From: Streptomyces sp. 71268
GTDB taxonomy: Bacteria; Actinomycetota; Actinomycetes; Streptomycetales; Streptomycetaceae
Direction of reading: 5' to 3'
Length of the DNA: 64,000 nt
Assembly (NCBI RefSeq): GCF_029392895.1
Contig: NZ_CP114200.1
Coordinates: 4,805,001-4,869,000 of the forward strand
Below, piece by piece: positions 35,198-44,653 of the stretch. The first letter of the stretch is position 1. Each line of letters opens with the position of its first letter. Under the pieces are notes generated by a model that was not told where the DNA came from, ran no database searches, and saw only the letters and a program-made list of their open reading frames with translations. Position numbers and translations under genes: made by a program.

Positions 35198-36046
35198 TCA
35201 GCCGCCGTGCACGTACGGCGTCGTCGTGGCCAACTGGGCGAAGCCCAGGCGGTGCAGGATGGGGCGGCTGTCGTCGGAGGCGTCGACCTGGAGGTAGCGG
35301 TAGCCGCGCTCGGCCGCCAGGCGGGCGCGGTAGGCGACCAGGGAGCGGTAGATGCCCCGGCCCCGCCAGGCCGCCACCGTGCCGCCGCCCCACAGGCCGA
35401 CGAAGTCGGTGCCCGGGTAACACTCCATGCGGGCCGCGCACACCGGCTCGTCGCCGGCCATGGCGAGCACGGCGACCATCGTGTCCGTACCGTCGGCGAG
35501 CTGCTCGACCAGACGGTTGTGCAGCCGCGTCGCGTCCGTCCCGAACGCCCGCGCGTGGACGTCCGCCATCAGCCGCACGTCGGCCGCGTCCCGGACCGGG
35601 CGCAGCGTGACGCCATCCGGCAGCGGGACGTCACCGGTCACCCGCTCGACCTCCGTGACCATCAGCGCCTCGGCCGGCTCAGGCACGAAGCCCGCCGCCG
35701 ACAGCCGCTTCCCGAGGTCGGCCGGCTCGTCGTAGTCGTACAGCTTCCACTCGAACTCCACCCCGAGCGCGCCGAAGTGGTCGAGCTGCGCGGCGATGGC
35801 CGCGTCGGCCGTCTCCGGGGTCAGCCGTGACCAGAGGACGCCGTTCCAGCCGTCGTCGGTGCTGGTCTGCCGGACGATGTCGGCCATCCGCTCGACGCGG
35901 GAGTCGGCGCCGTCGGGCGGCACGCCCTGCCGCAACTGCCGGTCGAACTCCGCCCGTAGGGCCGCCACCCGGGCCGCGTCCCGCTGGGCGGTCGCGTCGC
36001 TGGTGGGGGTGTCGTCAGGAGTCGGGGGTGTTTCGCTGTGTTCCAT
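35198..36046 (-). CDS. GNAT acetyltransferase
   Basis: A 282-residue protein from ATG 36046 with a GAGGTG ribosome site. The C-terminal half is a GNAT domain with GTVAAWRGRGIYRSLVAYRARLAAERG as acetyl-CoA motif and PILHRLGF near the end. The N-terminal half is of a type often found fused to such domains in Streptomyces. It lies between the cyclodipeptide operon and the ThrRS-like gene, on the opposite strand. The substrate is unknown. Confidence 0.8.
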   Translation of the reverse strand: MEHSETPPTPDDTPTSDATAQRDAARVAALRAEFDRQLRQGVPPDGADSRVERMADIVRQTSTDDGWNGVLWSRLTPETADAAIAAQLDHFGALGVEFEWKLYDYDEPADLGKRLSAAGFVPEPAEALMVTEVERVTGDVPLPDGVTLRPVRDAADVRLMADVHARAFGTDATRLHNRLVEQLADGTDTMVAVLAMAGDEPVCAARMECYPGTDFVGLWGGGTVAAWRGRGIYRSLVAYRARLAAERGYRYLQVDASDDSRPILHRLGFAQLATTTPYVHGG

Positions 36047-36230
36047 TCGGCACACCTCAGCACCCGTCGCCCCGTCCGGCAACGCGATTTCGCCCGCGCG
36101 GCGCGCGGCCCACCCGGGCCCGTACGCCGGACCGGGGCCGCGCCCGTACGCCGGACCGCCCCGACCCGTACGCCGGCCCTGGGCCCGCCCCGTAGCGGAA
36201 AAGCGCTGGTCGGTCCCCGCCGGCCCGCGC

Positions 36231-36236
36231 TACGGT
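36231..36236 (+). promoter_or_regulatory. -10 element of the ThrRS leader
   Basis: TACGGT ends 7 bp before the leader-peptide ATG, so transcription probably starts at the ATG. The -35 region (near TGGTCG, 36207) is a poor match. Confidence 0.5.
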
Positions 36237-36243
36237 GCCCCGC

Positions 36244-36294
36244 ATGAAGCGCGCCGCGAACACGACGACGCCGGAGAGTGTCCCGGCGCGCTGA
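36244..36294 (+). CDS. Threonine-rich leader peptide before the ThrRS-like gene
   Basis: A 16-residue ORF, MKRAANTTTPESVPAR, with three consecutive ACG Thr codons. It lies about 110 bp before the ThrRS-like gene, is probably translated from a leaderless mRNA, and is followed 22 bp later by a strong stem-loop. Ribosome stalling at the Thr codons when charged Thr-tRNA is scarce would be a simple attenuation switch. Confidence 0.65.
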   Translation: MKRAANTTTPESVPAR

Positions 36295-36315
36295 CCGTTG
36301 TCCGCGAAACCACAG

Positions 36316-36337
36316 CCCCGGGGCGAGCGCCCCGGGG
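36316..36337 (+). promoter_or_regulatory. Attenuator stem-loop before the ThrRS-like gene
   Basis: CCCCGGGGC and GCCCCGGGG form a perfect 9-bp stem with loop GAGC, then TTGTCGTCGTG. The segment GTCGTCGTG (36340-36348) is exactly complementary to CACGACGAC (36261-36269) across the Thr codons of the leader peptide, so two alternative foldings exist. This fits transcription attenuation. Confidence 0.6.
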
Positions 36338-36405
36338 TTGTCGTCGTGGGGCACGGGCCCACACGGTGGCCCACTCGCTCGCCCCTCGTACGCGAGGAGA
36401 CCGCC

Positions 36406-37659
36406 ATGCACGACACCGTGCGCGAGCCCATGCGCGACGCCATGCACGACCACCGTTCGCTCGGCCGCGCGCTGGACCTGTTCGACACCGACCCGCTGAT
36501 CGGCGCGGGCCTGCCGTACTGGCTGCCGGCTGGCGCGGCCGTGCGGCACGCGCTGGAGGAGTACGTGCGCGACATCGAGCGCCGGGCCGGCTACCAGCAC
36601 GTGTACTCGCCCGTGCTCGGCAAGCGGGAGCTGTACGAGATCTCGGGACACTGGGCGCACTACAGCGACGACATGTACCCGCCCATCGACGTCGGCGGCG
36701 AGCAGGCCGTGCTGCGTCCGAGCCTGTGCCCGCACCACGCGCTGATCTACCGTTCCCGCTCCCGCAGCTACCGCGAACTGCCTCTGCGCATGGCCGAGTT
36801 GGGTGGCATGTACCGCTCGGAGCTGTCCGGGGTGCTCGGCGGGCTGACCCGGGTGCGGGCGATCCAGCTCAACGACGCGCACGTGTTCTGCGCACCGGAG
36901 CAGGTCGTCGACGAGGTGTGCGGCGCGCTCGACCTGATCGGCCGGGCCCACGCGGCACTCGGCATCACCCCGGCCCGCTACCGGCTCTCGCTCCCGGGCG
37001 CCGGCCAGAAGTACGCCGCCGCCCCCGAGCCCTGGCGGCGCGCCACCGGGCTGCTGGTCGAGGCGCTGGAACGGCTCGGCATCGCGTACGAGGCGGAGCC
37101 CGGCGAGGCCGCGTTCTACGGGCCGAAGATCGACGTGCAGATCGCCGACGCCGCCGGCCGCGAGTCCACCCTGTCCACCGTGCAGGTCGACTTCCACCAG
37201 CCCGAACGGTTCGACCTGCGCTACGTCGGCGCGGACGGCGCGAAGCACCGGCCGGTGATGGTGCACCGGAGCGTCATCGGCAGCGTGGAACGCGCCGTGG
37301 CCCACCTCATCGAGGTGCACGGCGGCGCGTTCCCGGCCTGGCTCGCCCCCGTCCAACTCGTGCTCCTGCCGGTCTCCGACGCGGAGGTGGACCGGGCGCG
37401 CGAGGTCGCGCGGCAGTGCCTGGAGCGGGGCCTGCGGGCCGAGGTCGCCGAGCCGGACCGGGGTACCCTCGGGGCCCGCGTCCGACAAGCCCGGCTGGTT
37501 CCGTACCAGGTCGTCATCGGGGCCAGCGAGGCCGAGGCGGGGCACCTCGCGGTGCGGCTGCGGGACGGGCGGCGCTTCGCCGCGCAGCCCGCCGACGCGG
37601 TGATCGCCCGCGTCGAGGCCGCCGTCGCGGCGCGCGGCGCCGAGCTGTGGGCGGCGTAG
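36406..37659 (+). CDS. Threonyl-tRNA synthetase lacking TGS and editing domains
   Basis: A 417-residue class II synthetase equivalent to only the catalytic and anticodon-binding parts of ThrRS; full-length enzymes have about 650 residues. The three zinc ligands are kept: Cys108 (SLCPHH), His159 (NDAHVFC) and His287 (MVHRS). Motif 2 (MYRSELSG) and motif 3 (HRSVIGSVERA) are readable. The missing N-terminal domains normally remove misactivated Ser. It may be a stress or resistance copy, a partner in specialised metabolism, or act beside a housekeeping ThrRS elsewhere. The ATG has a GAGGAG ribosome site. Confidence 0.85.
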   Translation: MHDTVREPMRDAMHDHRSLGRALDLFDTDPLIGAGLPYWLPAGAAVRHALEEYVRDIERRAGYQHVYSPVLGKRELYEISGHWAHYSDDMYPPIDVGGEQAVLRPSLCPHHALIYRSRSRSYRELPLRMAELGGMYRSELSGVLGGLTRVRAIQLNDAHVFCAPEQVVDEVCGALDLIGRAHAALGITPARYRLSLPGAGQKYAAAPEPWRRATGLLVEALERLGIAYEAEPGEAAFYGPKIDVQIADAAGRESTLSTVQVDFHQPERFDLRYVGADGAKHRPVMVHRSVIGSVERAVAHLIEVHGGAFPAWLAPVQLVLLPVSDAEVDRAREVARQCLERGLRAEVAEPDRGTLGARVRQARLVPYQVVIGASEAEAGHLAVRLRDGRRFAAQPADAVIARVEAAVAARGAELWAA

Positions 37660-37803
37660 TGGATACGCGGTAAAGGCAGGTGTTCCGCGGCGCGCTGTTC
37701 CGTGCCGCCGCGTCGCGGAATACCGTGCCACGGGGGCGCGCGTTTACTGACCCGCGGTGCATTCCAACTTGTCCACGGAACAGCGGACGGGAACGGGAAT
37801 TCC

Positions 37804-38178
37804 GTGCGAAAAATGACGTCGATCGCCGCGTCGGCGGTCGCGATACTGGCCCTCACGCTGACCGGCTGCGGCGGGGGCTCGTCGTCCACGGGCGGTGGCG
37901 GCCAGCCCTCCGGCGTCCAGGGCGTCTGGTACCACACGGCCAGCAAGGCGGTGGGCAAGCTCATCACCGTCAACATCAGCGGCACCTCGGTGCACATGTC
38001 GCCCCCCGGCGGGAAGTCCTGCTCGGGCACGATCAAGGCCGACAACTCGATGCGGATGAACTGCGGCGGCGACTCCACCACCGGCAAGGCCGAGGTCACC
38101 GGCGGCGGCGAGAACCCGGCCTGCCACTGGAGCGACGGCAGCACGGACCGCTTCCAGCGCACCAAGCCCGCGATGTAG
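37804..38178 (+). CDS. Small putative lipoprotein
   Basis: A 124-residue protein from GTG 37804. The signal sequence ends in lipobox LTGC, followed by a Gly/Ser linker (GGGSSSTGGGG). The mature part is a small beta-rich domain with Cys pairs (KSCSGTIKADNSMRMNCGG, then PACHW). No family was recognised. It is presumably anchored to the outer face of the membrane. Confidence 0.7.
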   Translation: MRKMTSIAASAVAILALTLTGCGGGSSSTGGGGQPSGVQGVWYHTASKAVGKLITVNISGTSVHMSPPGGKSCSGTIKADNSMRMNCGGDSTTGKAEVTGGGENPACHWSDGSTDRFQRTKPAM

Positions 38179-38221
38179 CCCGTGCGGGCCCCGCTCCCAC
38201 CGGTGCGGCCCCCACGGCCGA

Positions 38222-38252
38222 GGCCCGCGACCGCTCACCCCGGTCGCGGGCC
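38222..38252. terminator. Bidirectional terminator between convergent genes
   Basis: GGCCCGCGACCG and its exact complement form a 12-bp stem around a short loop, between the lipoprotein and 5'-nucleotidase genes. Confidence 0.65.
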
Positions 38253-38294
38253 CCGATCGTTCGCCCCCGGATGGTGTTCCGTGGGCGCGGCGCG

Positions 38295-40124
38295 TCACTT
38301 CACGATCGTGACGCGGTCCGCCTTCGGCGGCGCGAGGGGCTTGTCCGGCGTGGAGTTGGCCTCCAGGTACGCCGTGAAGACGTCCAGGTCGGACGGGCCG
38401 ACCAGCTTGTTCTTGCCCTCCTTGAGGACTGGGAAGCCGTCGCCGCCGCCGGCCAGGAACTCGTTGACCGCGACCCGGTAGGTCTTCTTCGGGTCGATCG
38501 GCTCGCCGTTCAGCCGCACCGAGTCGGTGACGATCCGCTCCGCGCCCGCCTTGCGCAGGTCGAGCGTGTAGGTGAGGCCCTTGGAGACCTGCAGGACGCG
38601 CGGCTGCTTCTCGTTGACGCCGCTGACCTGCTGCCGCAGCACGGTCAGGAGCTGCTCGCCGGTCAGGTCGAGCACGTTGGTCATGTTGGTGAACGGCTGC
38701 ACGGTGAACGCCTCGCCGTACGTCACCACGCCGTCGCCCTCGTCGCCCGACGCCTTGTGCGCCAGGTCGGCGCGGATGCCGCCGGGGTTCATGAACGCGA
38801 TCTGCGCCCCGCCCTTGTCGGCCGGCGCGAGCCCGGCGAGCTGCGCGTCGCTGATCAGGTCGCCGAGCGGCCTCTCGTACGCGTTCAGGCCACGGCCCGG
38901 GATGTCGGCCGAGATGTAGCCGACCGGCCGGTTCGCCACCGGGGCCGCCAGCGCGTTCCAGCGCTTGATGAGCGCCGTCATGTCCGCCGCCCTGGGCTGC
39001 TCCCGGTCCACCACGTGGTTGGCGGACCGCACACTGGTGCGCACGATGTCGCGGGTGTGGCGGTCGTACGTGAGCGTCGTGTCGGTGTACAGCCGGCCGA
39101 AGGACGCGGCCGACGTCACCGTGCGCGGCACGCCGTTCGGGTCCGGGACGGAGCACGCGTACGCCTGGTGGGTGTGGCCGGTGACCAGCGCGTCCACCTG
39201 CGGGCTCACGTTCTTGGCGATGTCCACGATCGGGCCCGAGATGCCGTCGCCGGGACCGGGGCTGTCGCAGTCGTAGTCGTACGAGCCGGAGGCCGGCATG
39301 CCGCCCTCGTGGACGAGCGCGACGACGGACTTCACGCCCTGGCGCTCCAGCTCCCTGGTGTACTTGTTGATCGTCTCGACCTCGTCGTGGAACTTCAGCC
39401 CCTTGACGCCCTCGGCCGTCACGACGTCCGGCGTGCCTTCGAGGGTCACGCCGATGAAACCGATCCGCACGCCGTTGTGCTTCCACACGGTGTACGGCCG
39501 CAGGATCGGCTTGCCCGTCTTCTCGCTGGTCACGTTGGCCGCGAGGTAGGGGAAGTCGGCGCCGGGGAACCGCTTGCCCGCCTCGTAGCAGCCGTCCTTG
39601 GGGTGGCAGCCGCCGTTCTGTATCCGCTTCAGCTCCGCCGAGCCCTCGTCGAACTCGTGGTTGCCGACCGCCGAGACGTCCAGGCCCAGCTTGTTCATGG
39701 CCTCGACGGACGGCTCGTCGTGGAAGAGGCCGGACAGCAGCGGGCTCGCGCCGATCATGTCGCCGGCGGCCGCGGTCACCGAGTAGCGGTGGCCCTCGCG
39801 CGCCTCGCGCAGCGAGGTGGCCAGGTACTCGACGCCGCCGGCCGGGATCGCCTTGGTGGTGCCGTCCGGCTGGGTCTGGGTGACGGTGCCGGCCGAACCC
39901 TGCGGGGGCTCCAGGGTGCCGTGCAGGTCGTTGAAGGAGAGCAGTTGGACGTCCACGGTCCGGCCGTGGCCACCGTGTCCGCTGTGGTGTGCGCCGTGCG
40001 CGGCGGTCTCGGTGTCGGCGCCCGCGGGCAGGGCGGTCGCGAGCACGCCCGCCGCCGCGGCCAGGACGGCCGCGGTCGCGGCCAGTCTGCGCGCCGCGCG
40101 ACGCCGTTCGGGTGTGGCTGGCAT
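38295..40124 (-). CDS. Secreted 5'-nucleotidase/metallophosphatase (UshA family)
   Basis: A 609-residue protein with a signal peptide (basic RRRAARR, hydrophobic core, AGAD near residue 36). The metallophosphatase motifs are SFNDLHG, AAGDMIG, GNHEFDEG, ALVHEGG and TGHTHQAY. The C-terminal 5'-nucleotidase domain includes FMNPGGIRADL and NEFLAGGGDGF. It releases phosphate and nucleosides from extracellular nucleotides. The polyphosphate genes nearby are consistent with phosphate metabolism, and PhoP control is possible but no PHO box was confirmed here. Confidence 0.9.
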   Translation of the reverse strand: MPATPERRRAARRLAATAAVLAAAAGVLATALPAGADTETAAHGAHHSGHGGHGRTVDVQLLSFNDLHGTLEPPQGSAGTVTQTQPDGTTKAIPAGGVEYLATSLREAREGHRYSVTAAAGDMIGASPLLSGLFHDEPSVEAMNKLGLDVSAVGNHEFDEGSAELKRIQNGGCHPKDGCYEAGKRFPGADFPYLAANVTSEKTGKPILRPYTVWKHNGVRIGFIGVTLEGTPDVVTAEGVKGLKFHDEVETINKYTRELERQGVKSVVALVHEGGMPASGSYDYDCDSPGPGDGISGPIVDIAKNVSPQVDALVTGHTHQAYACSVPDPNGVPRTVTSAASFGRLYTDTTLTYDRHTRDIVRTSVRSANHVVDREQPRAADMTALIKRWNALAAPVANRPVGYISADIPGRGLNAYERPLGDLISDAQLAGLAPADKGGAQIAFMNPGGIRADLAHKASGDEGDGVVTYGEAFTVQPFTNMTNVLDLTGEQLLTVLRQQVSGVNEKQPRVLQVSKGLTYTLDLRKAGAERIVTDSVRLNGEPIDPKKTYRVAVNEFLAGGGDGFPVLKEGKNKLVGPSDLDVFTAYLEANSTPDKPLAPPKADRVTIVK

Positions 40125-40359
40125 GGGCTTCCCTTCGAAGCTGCGGGTGCGACGCGGCGGGACCGGCCGGCCGGTGGCGTACCGGACGCCGCGCGGGGAC
40201 GGGCCGCAGCATAGGGTTGACGCGCGTAGCGGGTCAGGGGGGTTGAGGTGACGAGTTGGTTGCGCCTTGGCGCGCGGCGCCGGCCCGCTGGACGGCAGTG
40301 ACCGGTGGGACCGGGGTGACCCGGGCGACGGCTCCCTGGGGCGGCGGGGCGCGGGGTCG

Positions 40360-40365
40360 TAGGCT
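40360..40365 (+). promoter_or_regulatory. -10 element of mshD
   Basis: TAGGCT ends 7 bp before the mshD ATG and no ribosome site is present, indicating a leaderless mRNA. No good -35 match was seen. Confidence 0.5.
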
Positions 40366-40372
40366 CGGGCGC

Positions 40373-41308
40373 ATGACTGACGTGGTGGATGAGCCGGGCC
40401 GGGCGCGGCGGATCGAGATCGTGGACGAGCTGCCGCCCGAGGTGGCCGGCGAGGTGCTGGAACTCATCGCCGAGGCGGCCAGGAACGACGGCCAGCCCGC
40501 CGTCTCCGAACAGGGCCGGCTGCGGCTGCGCGGCGGCAGCCGGGAGGGCGTGCGCCACCTGGTGCTGCGCGTCGACGGCGACACACTGGTCGGCTACGCG
40601 CAACTGGAGGACACCGACCCGGTGGAGCCGCCCGCCGCCGAGCTCGTGGTGCGACCCGGCCGGCGCGGCCACGGGCACGGCCGGGCCCTGGGCAACGCCC
40701 TGCTCGCCGAGTCCGGCAAGCGGCTGCGGGTCTGGGCGCACGGCGGCCACCCCGCCGCCCGGCACCTCGCGCAGGTGCTCGGCCTCGCCCTCTTCCGCGA
40801 GTTGCGCCAGCTCCGACGCCCGCTGGGGGAGCCGGCGCTGACCGAGATCCCCGAGCCGAGCCTGCCGGCCGGCGTGACCGTGCGCGCCTTCGTCCCCGGC
40901 GAGGACGACGCGGCCTGGCTCGCGGTGAACGCGGCGGCCTTCGCCCACCACCCCGAGCAGGGCTCCCTGACCCAGCGCGACCTGGACGACCGCAAGGCCG
41001 AGGCGTGGTTCGACCCGGCCGGCTTCTTCCTGGCCGAGCGCGCGGGCCGACTCGTCGGCTTCCACTGGACCAAGGTGCACGCGGAGGAGAACCTCGGCGA
41101 GGTGTACGTCGTCGGCGTCCACCCCGACGAGCAGGGCAGCGGCCTGGGCAAGGCGCTCACCGCGATCGGCCTGCGCCACCTGGCCGCGCGCGGGCTGCCG
41201 ACCGGGATGCTGTATGTCGACGCGGACAACGTGCCGGCGGTCACCGTCTACGAGCGGCTCGGCTTCACGACGTACGAGACGGACCTGATGTACCGCGCGG
41301 AGAGCTGA
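40373..41308 (+). CDS. mshD: Mycothiol synthase MshD
   Basis: A 311-residue protein with two tandem GNAT domains. The first is divergent (GRRGHGHGRALGNALLAES). The second is active, with VVGVHPDEQGSGLGKALTAIGLRHLAARG and YVDADNVPAVTVYERLGF. MshD acetylates Cys-GlcN-Ins with acetyl-CoA, the last step of mycothiol synthesis. Mycothiol is the main thiol of actinobacteria. The mshA gene lies at 54188 in the same window. Confidence 0.93.
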   Translation: MTDVVDEPGRARRIEIVDELPPEVAGEVLELIAEAARNDGQPAVSEQGRLRLRGGSREGVRHLVLRVDGDTLVGYAQLEDTDPVEPPAAELVVRPGRRGHGHGRALGNALLAESGKRLRVWAHGGHPAARHLAQVLGLALFRELRQLRRPLGEPALTEIPEPSLPAGVTVRAFVPGEDDAAWLAVNAAAFAHHPEQGSLTQRDLDDRKAEAWFDPAGFFLAERAGRLVGFHWTKVHAEENLGEVYVVGVHPDEQGSGLGKALTAIGLRHLAARGLPTGMLYVDADNVPAVTVYERLGFTTYETDLMYRAES

Positions 41309-42141
41309 CCGAGGGGGCGGCGGGGCGCGCGGGACGCGCGGGCGGGGACCGGGCCGGCTGACCGACGACGGGGCCGACCGACAGCGGGGCCGGCCGACGA
41401 CGGGTCCGGCCGACCGGCGGAGAGGTGAGCTGGCCACCGGGCTGCCGGGCCACAGGCCGCCGGGCCGTGTGCCGCACGGGCTGCCGGGAGGTCCCGGCCC
41501 CCCTCCCCGGCGGGGCCGGGCCGGGGCCCGCCCCCGGCCAGCCCGGGACGCGCCGCGTCGGCCCGCCCCCGGCCGGGCCCTACCGCCACCCACCGCTCGC
41601 ACGCGACCACGCTCCGTGCCAGGCCGCGAGGACCCGCGCGCCCGCGCCCCGCCGCACACCCCCGTGCGCTCCCGCGCGCCCCGTCCGCCCCTCCAGCACC
41701 GGGCCGCGGCCCCCCACGCGCCGCCGAACGCGCGCTCAGGCCCGGCATCCGGGGTGGTCCCCAGGGGCCGCCCGCGCGTCCGCCCCCGCCGTCGTGGTGG
41801 CCGAAATGCCGGAGTGCGCCGCTCGGTTGGGTGAATCGCACGCGTGAAACCGTGGCAGCCGGGCACATACCCGGGGCGCCGGCAGGGCGCGGGCGCGCGG
41901 GGCGCGCGAGGTGAGCGGAGTCCGGGCGGCGCGGCCGTCCAGGGACGTGTCATGGCCACCCTGGCGAGGGGACCCGCTTGCCTGACAGCCATGTGCCCGT
42001 TACCGGCGATTCAACGTCGCTTGCGAGCATCGCTGAATGCAGCCCGCTGTGCCCAATGCCTCCAGCCGGAGGCTCCAGGCAGTTCCGCCTCCCGCTCCCG
42101 TCGCCGAGCCCGCACGGCTCGATGCGCGGGAGAATAAGGAC
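41309..42141. other. Long intergenic region between mshD and ppk
   Basis: About 830 bp with no supported gene; the open frames here have low-complexity products and lack ribosome sites. A GACCGACGACGGGGCCG-like motif repeats imperfectly at about 41355-41420. The last 200 bp (from about 41940) are less GC-rich and should hold the ppk promoter. A clear PHO box was not found. Confidence 0.5.
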
Positions 42142-44580
42142 ATGCAGCAGTCTTCCGGGGAACGTGCCCCTTACCCCCACGAAACCAGCGCCCCCGCCCC
42201 GGCCCGGCCGCAGGGCCAGGGGACGACCCAGGAGACCTCCCCACACGGCGCGGGCGAACCGGCGCGGCGCGGCCCCGGTACCGGCCCGCACGCCACCACC
42301 CCACCCGTGGTCCCCACGAGCAACGGAGCACTGGCCATTCACGGCGCACACGGTACGCCCGATACCGACCAGCAGGGACGCCCCGCCCCCCAGCCCTCCA
42401 TCGGCTCCATAGCCGCGCACCGCCCCCACGCGGTCGGCGCCCCGCCCGTGCGGGACCTGGAGCCGGACATCGACGCCGACCTGGACGCGTACGAGGCGCA
42501 AGACGGCGACGAGCTGCCGCAGGGCCGCTTCCTGGACCGCGAGCGGAGCTGGCTTGCGTTCAACGAGCGGGTCCTGGAACTCGCCGAGGACCCGAACACG
42601 CCGCTGCTTGAGCGGGCCAACTTCCTGGCCATCTTCGCCAGCAACCTGGACGAGTTCTTCATGGTCCGCGTCGCGGGCCTCAAGCGCCGCATCCACACCG
42701 GCGTCGCCACCCGCTCCGCCTCCGGCCTCCAGCCGCGCGAGGTGCTCGACCTGATCTGGCACCGCACCCGCGAACTCATGGCCCGGCACGCCGCCTGCTA
42801 CCAGACGGACGTCGGCCCGGCCCTCGCCGACGAGGGCATCCACCTGGTGCGCTGGCCGGAGCTGACCGAGAAGGAGCAGGAGCGGCTCACCGCGCTGTTC
42901 AAGCAGCGCATCTTCCCCGTGCTCACGCCGCTCGCGGTGGACCCGGCGCACCCGTTCCCGTACATCTCGGGGCTCTCGCTCAACCTGGCCGTCGTCGTCC
43001 GCAACCCGGTCAGCGGCCACGACCACTTCGCTCGGGTCAAGGTGCCGCCGCTGCTCAACCGTTTCCTTGAGGCGTCCGCGCAGCGCTACGTGCCGCTCGA
43101 AGACGTCATCGCGGCCCACCTGGGGGACCTGTTCCCGGGCATGGACGTGCTGGCGCACCACATGTTCCGGGTGACCCGCAACGAGGACCTCGAAGTCGAG
43201 GAGGACGACACGGAGAACCTGCTCCAGGCCCTGGAGAAGGAACTCATGCGCCGCCGCTTCGGGCCGCCGGTCCGCCTCGAGGTCGAGGAGACCATCGCCC
43301 CGTACGTGCGCGACCTGCTGGTGCGCGAGCTGGACGTGACCGAGTCCGAGGTCTACCCGCTGCCCGGGCCGCTCGACCTGACCGGACTCTTCAAGATCGG
43401 CTCGCTGGACCGGCCCGAGCTGAAGTACCCGAAGTTCGTCGCCGGCACGCACCGGGACCTGGCCGAGGTCGAGTCCGCGTCGCCGCCCGACATCTTCGCG
43501 GCGCTGCGCGAGCGCGACGTGCTGCTGCACCACCCGTACGACTCGTTCTCCACCTCCGTGCAGGCGTTCCTGGAGCAGGCCGCGGCCGACCCGGACGTAC
43601 TGGCCATCAAGCAGACCCTGTACCGCACCTCGGGCGACTCGCCGATCGTGGACGCGCTGATCGACGCGGCCGAGTCCGGCAAGCAGGTGCTGGTCCTGGT
43701 GGAGATCAAGGCGCGCTTCGACGAACAGGCCAACATCAAGTGGGCCCGCAAGCTGGAGGCGGCCGGCTGTCACGTCGTCTACGGCCTCGTCGGCCTCAAG
43801 ACGCACTGCAAGCTGTCGCTCGTGGTGCGCCAGGAGGGCGAGTCGCTGGTGCGCTACTCGCACGTGGGCACCGGCAACTACCACCCCAAGACCGCCCGGT
43901 TGTACGAGGACCTCGGCCTGCTGACGGCCAACTCCGAGGTGGGCGCCGACCTCTCGGACCTCTTCAACCGGCTCTCCGGCTACTCGCTGCGCGAGAACTA
44001 CCGGCGGCTGCTCGTCGCGCCCAAGTCGCTGCGGGACGGGCTGATCAAGCGGATCACCAAGGAAGTGGCCAACCACCGGGCCGGCAAGCCCGCGTACGTC
44101 CGCATCAAGGTGAACTCGATGGTGGACGAGGCCATCATCGACGCCCTGTACCGGGCCTCGCGGGCCGGCGTGCCGGTCGACGTGTGGGTGCGCGGCATCT
44201 GCGCGCTGCGCCCGGGCGTGGCGGGCCTCTCGGAGAACATACGGGTACGCAGCGTGCTCGGCAGGTTCCTGGAGCACTCGCGGGTGTTCGTGTTCGGGAA
44301 CGGCGGCGAGCCCGAAGTGTGGCTCGGCAGCGCCGACATGATGCACCGCAATCTGGACCGGCGGATCGAGGCGCTGGTCAGCGTCGTCGACCCCGCCCAC
44401 CGGGCCGCGCTCAACCGGCTGCTGGAGACCGGCGTTTCGGACTCCACGGCGTCCTGGCGCCTGGGACCCAGCGGCGACTGGACCCGGCACGCGGTGGACG
44501 CGGACGACCGGCCGCTGCGGCACGTACAGGAGATGCTCATCGACGCCCGGAGGCGCCGGCGTGGTTCAACAGCGACATGA
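42142..44580 (+). CDS. ppk: Polyphosphate kinase Ppk1
   Basis: An 812-residue Ppk1 that makes polyphosphate from ATP. A 130-residue low-complexity N-terminal extension precedes the N-domain ([20 protein letters not shown]). The catalytic phospholipase-D-like domains follow. The His equivalents of E. coli His435 and His454 are His555 (KTHCK) and His574 ([18 protein letters not shown]). The ATG at 42142 is chosen because GGGAG lies upstream. A CHAD protein gene and a Nudix gene follow on the same strand. Confidence 0.95.
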   Translation: MQQSSGERAPYPHETSAPAPARPQGQGTTQETSPHGAGEPARRGPGTGPHATTPPVVPTSNGALAIHGAHGTPDTDQQGRPAPQPSIGSIAAHRPHAVGAPPVRDLEPDIDADLDAYEAQDGDELPQGRFLDRERSWLAFNERVLELAEDPNTPLLERANFLAIFASNLDEFFMVRVAGLKRRIHTGVATRSASGLQPREVLDLIWHRTRELMARHAACYQTDVGPALADEGIHLVRWPELTEKEQERLTALFKQRIFPVLTPLAVDPAHPFPYISGLSLNLAVVVRNPVSGHDHFARVKVPPLLNRFLEASAQRYVPLEDVIAAHLGDLFPGMDVLAHHMFRVTRNEDLEVEEDDTENLLQALEKELMRRRFGPPVRLEVEETIAPYVRDLLVRELDVTESEVYPLPGPLDLTGLFKIGSLDRPELKYPKFVAGTHRDLAEVESASPPDIFAALRERDVLLHHPYDSFSTSVQAFLEQAAADPDVLAIKQTLYRTSGDSPIVDALIDAAESGKQVLVLVEIKARFDEQANIKWARKLEAAGCHVVYGLVGLKTHCKLSLVVRQEGESLVRYSHVGTGNYHPKTARLYEDLGLLTANSEVGADLSDLFNRLSGYSLRENYRRLLVAPKSLRDGLIKRITKEVANHRAGKPAYVRIKVNSMVDEAIIDALYRASRAGVPVDVWVRGICALRPGVAGLSENIRVRSVLGRFLEHSRVFVFGNGGEPEVWLGSADMMHRNLDRRIEALVSVVDPAHRAALNRLLETGVSDSTASWRLGPSGDWTRHAVDADDRPLRHVQEMLIDARRRRRGSTAT

Positions 44581-44653
44581 CCTGGCGGTTGAGGTTACGG
44601 GGGCCAGGCAGGGACCCGTCACCGGTACCGCCTCCGGTACCAGGGGACACGAA

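Noticed and set aside
36241..36405. T-box riboswitch before the ThrRS-like gene
   Set aside because: No T-box sequence or specifier-loop stem is visible. The Thr-codon leader peptide explains the region better.
41980..42060. ATTCA...TGAAT repeat upstream of ppk as a PHO box
   Set aside because: PHO boxes are 11-bp direct repeats of GTTCAC type. This is an imperfect inverted repeat without that sequence.
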